Assembly (NCBI RefSeq): GCF_004769575.1
Contig: NZ_RQGA01000014.1
Coordinates: 744,001 to 808,000 of the forward strand
Direction of reading: 5' to 3'
DNA length: 64,000 nt
Source: Leptospira perdikensis
GTDB taxonomy: Bacteria; Spirochaetota; Leptospiria; Leptospirales; Leptospiraceae
Positions 57,284-64,000 of this stretch are shown one piece after another. A model generated the notes under the pieces. The model saw nothing but the letters and a program-made list of their open reading frames with translations, was not told the DNA's origin and searched no databases. Within the stretch, counting starts at the first letter, position 1; every line of letters starts with the position of its first letter. A program made the position numbers and the translations under genes.

Positions 57284-58822
57284 TTACTTGATGCGGTTGG
57301 CCAAGGTCTGAATGTCTTCGATATGTTCGGAAAGCACTCTTGTATTTTCCGCTACTACCTGGACTGCATCCTCAATACTTTCTGTGGCTCGCATCACTTC
57401 TCTGTTTCCCAGTGACTGTTCTTTGGCAATGGTTTCTAGTTGGGAAGATAGATCTTTTAATTCTTTTTGTGATTCAACGACACGAGCATTTAATCTTTGT
57501 AAGTCGATAAATTGTTCATTAAAATGGGTCACCTTATTTTGAATTTTAACCATTTCCTTTTCTTGGTTCTGTGCGAGGTCATTGGCTTCTTTTGCGGAAT
57601 GATTTCCTTTTAAGAGATCTGACTTGGATTTGAGAATGGTTTTGGAAATGATACTCGCATTCGTTGCGGAGTTATCGGCAAGTTTGGCAACCTCTTGGGC
57701 AACCACTGCAAACCCACGACCATGTTCCCCTGCCCTTGCCGCTTCAATCGAAGCATTGAGTGCCAGTAAGTTGGTTTGGTCAGCGATTTCTTTCATGATT
57801 TGGTTTACATCTTCTACCTTTTGGAAACTAGAACTTACTTCCGACAAAATTGAATTTAAATTTTCCATGGAGCCAGTCACCAAGTTACTAAACTGAGAGG
57901 ACTGATTGATTTGTTCTGAGATGGAATCTATTTCTAAACGAACCGATTTAACAATTCCTTCTAAGGTTTGGCTTTCTTCATTTAATGTTTCGATACGATT
58001 GTATTGGTCTTTGACAAAGGAAAAAGAGTTTTCCGTAGATTGAGAAATCTCCGTTAAAGATGCTGAGATTTCTTCAATGGATGCTGCTTGGTTTTGAACA
58101 AGCCCGTTCAAATCATTGGCAAAAATTTTAAGTGAAGCTACAGAAGTATTCAGGCTTTCTCCGGTTTCTACCATAGCTTCTTTTTGTTTTTCCATCACTT
58201 TGGAATGTTCTTCCGATGTATTTTTTCCGAGTACGGCTTCATCTCGAATGGAGATAAGTAACCCAACCATTTTACCAATCACAACCGTTGCCATCATCAG
58301 AAAAAAAACTTTTACAATTTCCACAGGTAAAGAAATGGAATAAGCCATTTTATGTGTATCGTTGCGATCAATAAACTCCATACCAGACATTCCCGCAAGT
58401 ATCAGAGATCCCACTTGCACCACAACAAGCATTGCACCTAAAACATAAGTTTGGCGGGAAGAAAATAAAAAACCGGAATAAAGAAGGATAAAAAAGGAAA
58501 TGATGTAATTGACTCCATCCTTCAAAGCAGAGGATGCAATGTCCAAATCAATGATACTTTGTCCCCAAGTATTAGAACCAATCAAAATGATATCGATGAA
58601 AACAAACCAAAAGGCATAAGGGTTTTTTCTTTTTTTTAATAAAACAAACTGAGTGAGTGCTACCATTCCATAAAAAAAAGTAGTACAAAGCATCATGAGA
58701 AGTTGGTCCCTATGGAGTGAACCCAAACTCCCAAGAATCCCTAAAATAAAAATCACAAGGAGAGTGATGCGGATGGAATTGATGGTCTTTGTGGCTTTTA
58801 GGGAATAAGAATCCAGATACAT
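57284..58822 (-). CDS. Methyl-accepting chemotaxis protein with six-helix membrane domain
   Basis: A 512-residue receptor. Six hydrophobic helices (about residues 15-190) make up the membrane part, with no sizeable periplasmic sensor domain and no HAMP domain. The cytoplasmic signalling domain has the hairpin tip [18 protein letters not shown] and the following [16 protein letters not shown]. It may sense a membrane or intracellular cue. It is transcribed away from the COG0523 gene; the shared 167-base gap holds two putative zinc operators. Confidence 0.93.
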   Translation of the reverse strand: MYLDSYSLKATKTINSIRITLLVIFILGILGSLGSLHRDQLLMMLCTTFFYGMVALTQFVLLKKRKNPYAFWFVFIDIILIGSNTWGQSIIDLDIASSALKDGVNYIISFFILLYSGFLFSSRQTYVLGAMLVVVQVGSLILAGMSGMEFIDRNDTHKMAYSISLPVEIVKVFFLMMATVVIGKMVGLLISIRDEAVLGKNTSEEHSKVMEKQKEAMVETGESLNTSVASLKIFANDLNGLVQNQAASIEEISASLTEISQSTENSFSFVKDQYNRIETLNEESQTLEGIVKSVRLEIDSISEQINQSSQFSNLVTGSMENLNSILSEVSSSFQKVEDVNQIMKEIADQTNLLALNASIEAARAGEHGRGFAVVAQEVAKLADNSATNASIISKTILKSKSDLLKGNHSAKEANDLAQNQEKEMVKIQNKVTHFNEQFIDLQRLNARVVESQKELKDLSSQLETIAKEQSLGNREVMRATESIEDAVQVVAENTRVLSEHIEDIQTLANRIK

Positions 58823-58907
58823 TTCTAAAGAATTTGAACTTAGTTCATAAAATGCAAGGATTTCCCCGTATTTTTAGGGTAAAGTCGAAGTTTCAGCCCA
58901 AACCAAC

Positions 58908-58928
58908 AAATGCAACAAAATTGCAATT
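58908..58928. promoter_or_regulatory. Candidate Zur-type operator 1 upstream of COG0523 gene
   Basis: AAATGCAA-CAAAA-TTGCAATT: the same TGCAA-N5-TTGCA core and spacing as at 54368, with one mismatch in the arms. Its centre is exactly 50 bases from operator 2, about five helical turns, which would place two bound dimers on the same DNA face. Confidence 0.6.
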
Positions 58929-58958
58929 ACATCTTGACAGGATTTCCATAACCAAGCA

Positions 58959-58977
58959 AATGCAACTATATTGCATT
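58959..58977. promoter_or_regulatory. Candidate Zur-type operator 2 overlapping a -10 element
   Basis: Perfect arms AATGCAA and TTGCATT around CTATA. The sequence TATATT (58967-58972) inside it is a good -10 match and lies 17 bases before the ATG at 58990, so a bound repressor would block polymerase directly. AAGGAG follows at 58978-58983 as the ribosome-binding site. Confidence 0.62.
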
Positions 58978-58989
58978 AAGGAGAAACCA

Positions 58990-60231
58990 ATGAAACCAAA
59001 AATTCCAGTCACTGTTCTCTCTGGATTTTTAGGAGCGGGCAAAACCACCCTTCTAAACCACATCCTATCCAACCGGGAAGGACTTCGCGTTGCCGTCATT
59101 GTCAATGATATGAGTGAAGTGAATATTGACGCAAAACTTGTTTCCTCTGGCGGTCATCTCAGTCGCACCAATGAAAAGTTAGTGGAGATGTCCAATGGTT
59201 GTATCTGCTGTACCCTTCGTGAAGATTTACTTTTAGAGATCTCAAAACTAGCAAATGAGGGAAGGTTTGATTCGATTCTAATCGAATCTACTGGCATCTC
59301 GGAACCCCTTCCCATTGCTGAGACCTTTACCTTTGCTGATGAAAACGGAGTCAGTTTATCGGATATCGTTAGTCTTGATTCAATGATTACTGTTGTAGAT
59401 GCTGTTAATTTTTTAAAAGATTTTCAAAGTTTAGATTCCTTAAGTGAACGTGAATTAGGTGCCGGTGAAGATGATGATCGTGACATTGTGGACTTACTTG
59501 TGGACCAAGTGGAATTTAGTGATACCATCATCGTCAATAAAATCAGTTTGTTATCAGAGGAAAAAAAGAATAGGCTCCTCACCATCTTACGTTCCTTAAA
59601 TGCGGATGCTGAAATTTTGACTACCGATTATAGCAAAGTTCCTTTAGCTAAAGTTTTGAATACAGGGAAATTTGATTTTGATAAGGCAAGCCAGTCACCT
59701 TTATGGCTAAAAGAACTTCGAGGGGAACATGTTCCTGAAACCGAAGAGTATGGAATCAAAAGTTTTGTGTATGGGAATAGACGTCCCTTCCATCCGGAAC
59801 GTTTTCACAAGTGGTTGTATTCGGAAAAACAAGGACTAGTTCGTGCCAAAGGTTTTGTTTGGCTCGCAAGTAAAATGGATTGGGTTCTTCTTTATTCGCA
59901 AGCAGGTAATTTATCCTCTTACAAACCCGAAGGGTATTGGTGGGCCAGCATCCCAGACAAAGATATCCCTGACGATCCCGATGTATTTGAAAACTTAAAA
60001 GCCCACTGGTTAGAACCTTGGGGAGATAGACGCCAAGAGATAGTCCTTATCGGTCGGGATATGAATGAAAAAAAATTAAGGAACTCTCTCGATCAATGTC
60101 TCTTAAGTGATAAAGAATACAAAGAAGGGCCGGATGTTTGGGCAAAGTTTGATGATCCATTTCCCGATTGGGATGCGATGATCGAGAACACGGAAGAAAC
60201 TTCTATCGCACAAGAAGAATCAAAGGCATAA
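58990..60231 (+). CDS. COG0523-family GTPase (CobW/ZigA/YciC-like metallochaperone)
   Basis: A 413-residue G3E-family GTPase. Walker A is [11 protein letters not shown] (residues 12-22), the metal-binding CxCC motif is Cys71-Ile-Cys73-Cys74 in [11 protein letters not shown], Walker B lies in [11 protein letters not shown], and the base motif is in VNKISLL. A CobW C-terminal domain (about 270-395) is present. The ORF continues upstream to 58789, but the ATG at 58990 has AAGGAG at the right spacing and starts with the family N-terminus. Two putative zinc operators precede it, so a zinc-starvation role like ZigA or YciC is likely. Confidence 0.92.
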   Translation: MKPKIPVTVLSGFLGAGKTTLLNHILSNREGLRVAVIVNDMSEVNIDAKLVSSGGHLSRTNEKLVEMSNGCICCTLREDLLLEISKLANEGRFDSILIESTGISEPLPIAETFTFADENGVSLSDIVSLDSMITVVDAVNFLKDFQSLDSLSERELGAGEDDDRDIVDLLVDQVEFSDTIIVNKISLLSEEKKNRLLTILRSLNADAEILTTDYSKVPLAKVLNTGKFDFDKASQSPLWLKELRGEHVPETEEYGIKSFVYGNRRPFHPERFHKWLYSEKQGLVRAKGFVWLASKMDWVLLYSQAGNLSSYKPEGYWWASIPDKDIPDDPDVFENLKAHWLEPWGDRRQEIVLIGRDMNEKKLRNSLDQCLLSDKEYKEGPDVWAKFDDPFPDWDAMIENTEETSIAQEESKA

Positions 60232-60272
60232 AGGATTATTTCTGTTTCGGATCTCGGCTGATTTAAGAAACA

Positions 60273-60293
60273 TGCCGGTAGAACTTACCGGCA
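60273..60293. terminator. Hairpin between convergent genes
   Basis: TGCCGGTA and TACCGGCA form a perfect 8-bp stem around GAACT, 42 bases after the COG0523 stop. A short T run comes about 11 bases later on the plus strand. It probably marks the 3' end of that transcript. Confidence 0.5.
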
Positions 60294-60350
60294 GAGAATA
60301 GGATTTTTCATAACATCTATCGCACTCTCTTTTCATACAGTAGGATTCCC

Positions 60351-60668
60351 TTACTGGAACCGGTCATATTCAGAAAGGATCGTCGTGGATTCAACGGAAG
60401 GTGTAAAGTATGTTTCCCTGATTTTTAAGTATTCAGGGTCTGCGAAGAAAGTTTCCTTTGATTCTTTATTTTTAAAGAATATGAGAAATACTCGGTTGAT
60501 CTGTTTCGGATCTTCGCTGATTAAGGTCTCTTGAATTTTAAAATCATAACGAAAACCTCCACCATACTTTTTTAACAACGGGGTCATCGCCTTTCGATAA
60601 TCAGAGTAGAGGTCTTCGTTTTTTACTTTTAAGCCAACGACAGTTTCATACGCAAATTGAGTTTTCAT
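60351..60668 (-). CDS. DUF1330-like small protein
   Basis: A 105-residue soluble protein with the ferredoxin-like layout of the DUF1330/dimeric alpha-beta barrel group: a helix DLYSDYRKAMTPLLKKYGGGFRYDF, then INRVFLIFFKNKESKETFF and a second helix EYLKIRETYF. Function is unknown. The ATG at 60668 has AGG about 5 nt upstream; a GTG two codons earlier is possible. Confidence 0.8.
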   Translation of the reverse strand: MKTQFAYETVVGLKVKNEDLYSDYRKAMTPLLKKYGGGFRYDFKIQETLISEDPKQINRVFLIFFKNKESKETFFADPEYLKIRETYFTPSVESTTILSEYDRFQ

Positions 60669-60756
60669 GAGCACCTACCCACTCGTTTTCCAAAATTTTT
60701 TATTCCACAACGATCTTTATACAAAGTTAAGTGATCTCAGATTCAATTTTCTGTAA

Positions 60757-61311
60757 CTAGATTTTTTTGTAATGAAGAGCGATGATTCCTGAAGAGAATG
60801 TTTCCGAACCAAGAAACTCCAACCGATAACTTTCCGTTAACTGGATCGCATCAAATAATTTTGGTCCTTTTCCCGCAACCACCGGATGGATCACAAAACG
60901 ATACTCATCAATTAAACCATGTTTCGAAAGTTGGGAGGCAATGCTTAAACTACCGGCAAAAATATCCTTACCCGGTTTTTCTTTCAATGCAATCACCTCG
61001 TCCAAAAGATTTCCTTGCAGAAGTTTTGTATTTTGGTCCAGAACCTGATTGAATGTGTTAGAAAATAATACCTTATCTAGAGAGTCAAAAACACGGGCAA
61101 ATTCGTTTGTTATTTCCGTCTCCGATTGGTTTTTAGCAATCTCAGGCCAATAGGGCACCATAAGTTGGTAGGTAATCCGTCCATAAATAATGAGCCCTGC
61201 CGATTGCAAAAGATTGGTGAAATACTTATGTACTTCTTCAGAGGGTATCATATCCTCGTGGCCACAATACCCATCTGTTGTCATATTGATTGCAAAAATA
61301 ATTTTTCTCAT
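60757..61311 (-). CDS. Dihydrofolate reductase-family (RibD C-terminal) protein
   Basis: A 184-residue protein of the RibD C-terminal/DHFR-fold family, not true FolA. Typical signs are [15 protein letters not shown] at the start, [51 protein letters not shown] (given by position, about 115-150). It probably reduces a small NADPH-dependent substrate that cannot be named. No neighbour suggests a pathway. Confidence 0.88.
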   Translation of the reverse strand: MRKIIFAINMTTDGYCGHEDMIPSEEVHKYFTNLLQSAGLIIYGRITYQLMVPYWPEIAKNQSETEITNEFARVFDSLDKVLFSNTFNQVLDQNTKLLQGNLLDEVIALKEKPGKDIFAGSLSIASQLSKHGLIDEYRFVIHPVVAGKGPKLFDAIQLTESYRLEFLGSETFSSGIIALHYKKI

Positions 61312-61367
61312 AGTTCAGTGAATCTACAACATTCAGAGAGAATGGCAACAACCAAAGATTTGCCTTA

Positions 61368-62930
61368 TCAATTCCCCTTGGCCCAGTGGTTCCATTCTTT
61401 TGCTGTGCGAAACTTTTCTCCCGTTATCGCAGTTAATGCATAGTAACTCAGTTTGCGTTTTTCGGATTCATCACCGTTCACAAATGTTAACAAAACGGGA
61501 ATGGATTTTTTATCCTTTCGTTTGGCAATCTCTTCCATTGCAGGTCTATAGACATCGGCATCCTTGGATTTTGTTGCTTCTTCAATGAGAATCCGTGCAT
61601 CTTCCGTTGCAATCAATGCAACCGTAGAAAGAATTTGAGGAGCCATTTTGGGTCTTTCTGAAAGAAGTTCTTTTAGTTTGGGTAAACTCGATGGGTCGGC
61701 AATGGAACCAAGTGCTTCTAATGCATACACCATAAGTTTTGCATCACCTTTATCGAGTGCTTGAATGAGATCTGGAACGGCTTCCTTAGCACCAAGAATC
61801 CCCAGTGCCCATGCAGAACCATAAGGCCCCTCTGTTTCTCCCGATAACAAAACTTTTCGAAGGATGGGAACAGAAGCCTTGTCCCCAATCCAACCAAGAG
61901 CTTCTGCAAAACTATCACGTTCGGGAGTGGATTTTTTTCCCAGTAACTCTTCGATACGGAGTCTTCCCTCTTTATACCTTTGGCGACCCACAATTTTTGC
62001 AGCACTTCCCCAAGTTTTTGTTTCCTTTCCGTTTAACAGACCAAAGGCTAACTTTGCTGCTTCTTTGGATGGAATCGAACACAACACATCCGTAGTATAA
62101 AGTTTTGTTTCCACATCTTCAGAGCTCAACAGTGGGAACACCTTGGAAACCACGGAAGGATTTCCAATTTCAATCAGGGCCATGGATGCATTTTCTTTTC
62201 CTTTGCTATAAGGAAGGCCCAGCGCTTTCACAAGTACATCATTTGCATTTTTTGCTTTGATCCTTCCAAGAGCCAAATAGGCTGCAGCAAGAGTGGGTGA
62301 CTCGTCTTGTGTTTTTGTAAGACCAAGTAAATAGGATTCAGAAGAACTTACTTTTAACTTCCCCAATGCCATCGCATAGGTTTTGTCTTTTTCTCTGTCT
62401 TTATTTTTTAAAGCAAGACTTAGAATCTGGGAACCAGTAACATTTGCGCCAATTTGTACTAAAGCATCCACAGTTTGCAAACGAAGAGTAGGATTCGCAT
62501 CATCTAACAAAGAATAAATTCTATTTCCCACCGAAGGATCTTTCATTCTTGTGAGGGCATCTAAATAAACATCTTTGGGATTTTCAGAATCTGACCAGAG
62601 TAAGTTGGTTATGGTTTGGGTAGAGGTTTTGTCTTTCAAATCTCCAAGAGCAATGGCAGCCCCTGCACGCACCCCTGGTTCCTTATCTGCCAAAAGTTTT
62701 TTTAATTTAGGAATGGCTGACCTTTCCTCTCGACTCCCTAATTGAATTGCTGCTTGAGAACGAGTGAAAGGATCAGAGGAATTTAAGTTCTCCATTAGTT
62801 CTTTTGTGGTTTGTTCTTCTGACACAACTTCCTCTACGGCCGTTGTATCATCTTTCACAGGACCTGGATCACAATTCAAAATGAGAGTGAGGATGAAAAA
62901 AAAAGAAAAAAAATTTCGATACGTTTGCAT
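61368..62930 (-). CDS. HEAT/PBS-lyase-repeat lipoprotein
   Basis: About 520 residues with a signal peptide and lipobox LILNC. After a short acidic linker, the rest is roughly a dozen HEAT-like repeats of about 30 residues; the first reads SDPFTRSQAAIQLG then SAIPKLKKLLADKEPGVRAGAAIALGDL. It is likely a protein-binding scaffold anchored in the outer or inner membrane. The ATG at 62930 is chosen; a TTG at 62939 is in frame. Neither has a good ribosome-binding site. Confidence 0.85.
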   Translation of the reverse strand: MQTYRNFFSFFFILTLILNCDPGPVKDDTTAVEEVVSEEQTTKELMENLNSSDPFTRSQAAIQLGSREERSAIPKLKKLLADKEPGVRAGAAIALGDLKDKTSTQTITNLLWSDSENPKDVYLDALTRMKDPSVGNRIYSLLDDANPTLRLQTVDALVQIGANVTGSQILSLALKNKDREKDKTYAMALGKLKVSSSESYLLGLTKTQDESPTLAAAYLALGRIKAKNANDVLVKALGLPYSKGKENASMALIEIGNPSVVSKVFPLLSSEDVETKLYTTDVLCSIPSKEAAKLAFGLLNGKETKTWGSAAKIVGRQRYKEGRLRIEELLGKKSTPERDSFAEALGWIGDKASVPILRKVLLSGETEGPYGSAWALGILGAKEAVPDLIQALDKGDAKLMVYALEALGSIADPSSLPKLKELLSERPKMAPQILSTVALIATEDARILIEEATKSKDADVYRPAMEEIAKRKDKKSIPVLLTFVNGDESEKRKLSYYALTAITGEKFRTAKEWNHWAKGN

Positions 62931-63042
62931 TCCAGACAAATTTACAATTTCAAAAATCTGCCTACAAGTGTTAATTCAAAGGAAAGGAATGAATTTTTAT
63001 CAAGCATTCCCACCTCCTATATAATTCCGAACTCAAGAACGA

Positions 63043-64000
63043 TTATAAGGATAACAAAAATCGAATCATACTGGCACGGTCCGATACATTGAGTGCTAAA
63101 AAATATTTTTTACTTTTTTCGGCCTCACCTCCATGCCAAAGGATAGCCTCATCCAAAGTTTTGGCCCGACCATCGTGTAAAAAACGAGCCCTCCCATTCA
63201 CAGTTCCAAAAAGTCCAATCCCCCAAAGAGGTGCAGTCCTCCATTCTCTTTCTGTCGCTTCCCCATCTGCTTTTCCATCACTGAGATCTTCTCCCATATC
63301 ATGAAGAAGTAAATCGGTATAGGGACGAATGATTTGGTTGGAAAGCTGTGGAATCGGCGCATTTGCAGAAGTCACTAACTTTTCCACATGACAATTGTTA
63401 CATCCAGCAAGAAAAAAATGTTTTTTACCAGTAAGAATGGTCGGTAAATTTGCATTACGACGAACTGGTACGGCTACCAATTGCATATACTTTGTAATAG
63501 CAGAAATTTTCTCTTCCGAAACTTCAGGGTTTCCACCACCTACAGCGCCGGCACAAACAGTCTGTGAAGTTGTACAAGTTTCCTGCGCAAACATCGGACT
63601 TTTGATTCCAATATCACCAGAAAATGCAGCGGAGTTTTGGCGTTTGAGAGTGGGTGCATTTGCCTTCCATCCAAATCGGCCCATCGATTTTCCACTGCCA
63701 GTAAGATCCCAAATATAATTGGGTCTTCCGGATATTCCATCACCATCTAGATCCATAGGATCAGACCGAGAAAGAATGGTTTCCTCGGAGACAGATTCTA
63801 AGAGACCAAGGCCAATCACTTGTTGCGTCAACCGAACAGATGTTTTGTGACTTGTATCTAAAGGTCCATAACCCAGTCCACTAAATACCAAATTCGGTTT
63901 TCGGAGTGAATACTCGCTACCATCCCGATAGGTTCCACTGAAACTGTCATACTCTAGATGTACATCTCCTTCGGGAGTTACACCAGCCACTGCATTGGGT
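63043..64000 (-). CDS. Di-haem oxidoreductase (COG3488, putative thiol oxidoreductase), partial
   Basis: The C-terminal 318 residues of a larger exported protein; the frame stays open to the right edge, so the 5' end is outside the window. It contains a c-type haem motif CNNCH in FFLAGCNNCHVEKL, and family stretches such as DLDGDGISGRPNY and the C-terminal RARFLHDGRAKTLDEAILWHGGEA (about residues 270-293 of the visible part). A further Cys pair lies in ETCTTSQTVCAG. Electron-transfer role in the periplasm; substrate unknown. Confidence 0.87.
   Translation of the reverse strand, partial: PNAVAGVTPEGDVHLEYDSFSGTYRDGSEYSLRKPNLVFSGLGYGPLDTSHKTSVRLTQQVIGLGLLESVSEETILSRSDPMDLDGDGISGRPNYIWDLTGSGKSMGRFGWKANAPTLKRQNSAAFSGDIGIKSPMFAQETCTTSQTVCAGAVGGGNPEVSEEKISAITKYMQLVAVPVRRNANLPTILTGKKHFFLAGCNNCHVEKLVTSANAPIPQLSNQIIRPYTDLLLHDMGEDLSDGKADGEATEREWRTAPLWGIGLFGTVNGRARFLHDGRAKTLDEAILWHGGEAEKSKKYFLALNVSDRASMIRFLLSL

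Noticed and set aside
58789..58989. 67-residue N-terminal extension of the COG0523 GTPase
   Set aside because: It would cross both operators and the likely promoter, and overlap the divergent receptor gene; the ATG at 58990 has AAGGAG and the family start.

Overview
The window looks like chromosomal DNA of a Leptospira, most likely from the saprophytic (L. biflexa-like) clade. Supporting signs are the citramalate-synthase (CimA) version of isoleucine synthesis, a DUF1577-type PilZ protein, many spirochaete-style lipoproteins (lipoboxes such as LILNC, MINC, STSC), the long form of IspG, and moderate-to-low GC. The species call is inference from gene content, not from a database comparison. No rRNA, tRNA, CRISPR array, insertion sequence or phage gene was seen.

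Layout. (1) 1-7.75 kb, minus strand: complex I operon nuoA-B-C-D-E-F-H-J-K-L, cut by the left edge; nuoG and nuoI are absent from their usual places. (2) 7.75-8.24 kb: a gap with an inverted repeat and a doubtful 59-codon ORF. (3) 17.3-8.2 kb, minus strand: ten tightly packed genes (hypothetical, mutY, histidine kinase, response regulator, Smr protein, cimA, pth, DedA/VTT protein, Cys-rich small protein, rarA), several joined by ATGA or TTGA stop/start overlaps. (4) 17.4-22.4 kb, plus strand: long-form ispG, then a DUF2339/DUF3999 envelope pair. (5) 22.5-25.1 kb: an AlkB-type hydroxylase with its TetR regulator, and a DUF1499 lipoprotein. (6) 39.9-25.1 kb, minus strand: three uncharacterised genes, an alpha-2-macroglobulin homologue with a thioester, an alkaline-phosphatase-superfamily membrane enzyme, and carB. 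(7) 40-48.8 kb: Cys-rich lipoprotein, guaB-lolA-like-rsmE operon, PilZ/DUF1577 protein, B12-binding radical SAM protein, EAL protein, an unlisted 54-aa lipoprotein with a good terminator, and tmk. (8) 57.2-48.8 kb, minus strand: acyl-CoA dehydrogenase and amidohydrolase, then a metal-uptake operon (lipoprotein, outer-membrane barrel protein, znuA, znuC, znuB, methyltransferase). (9) 57.3-64 kb: chemotaxis receptor, COG0523 GTPase, DUF1330 protein, DHFR-like protein, HEAT-repeat lipoprotein, and a di-haem oxidoreductase cut by the right edge.

The most interesting signal is a shared operator, TGCAA-N5-TTGCA. It occurs as a perfect 23-bp palindrome 20 bp upstream of the lipoprotein/barrel/znuACB operon, and twice, 50 bp apart, upstream of the COG0523 metallochaperone gene. 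Together these define a candidate zinc-responsive (Zur-type) regulon whose uptake operon carries its own outer-membrane barrel and surface-type lipoprotein. Other points of note are the missing nuoG/nuoI, a eukaryote-like IMP dehydrogenase, a sulfatase-fold enzyme with Thr at the nucleophile position, and a histidine kinase with a long insertion after its H-box.
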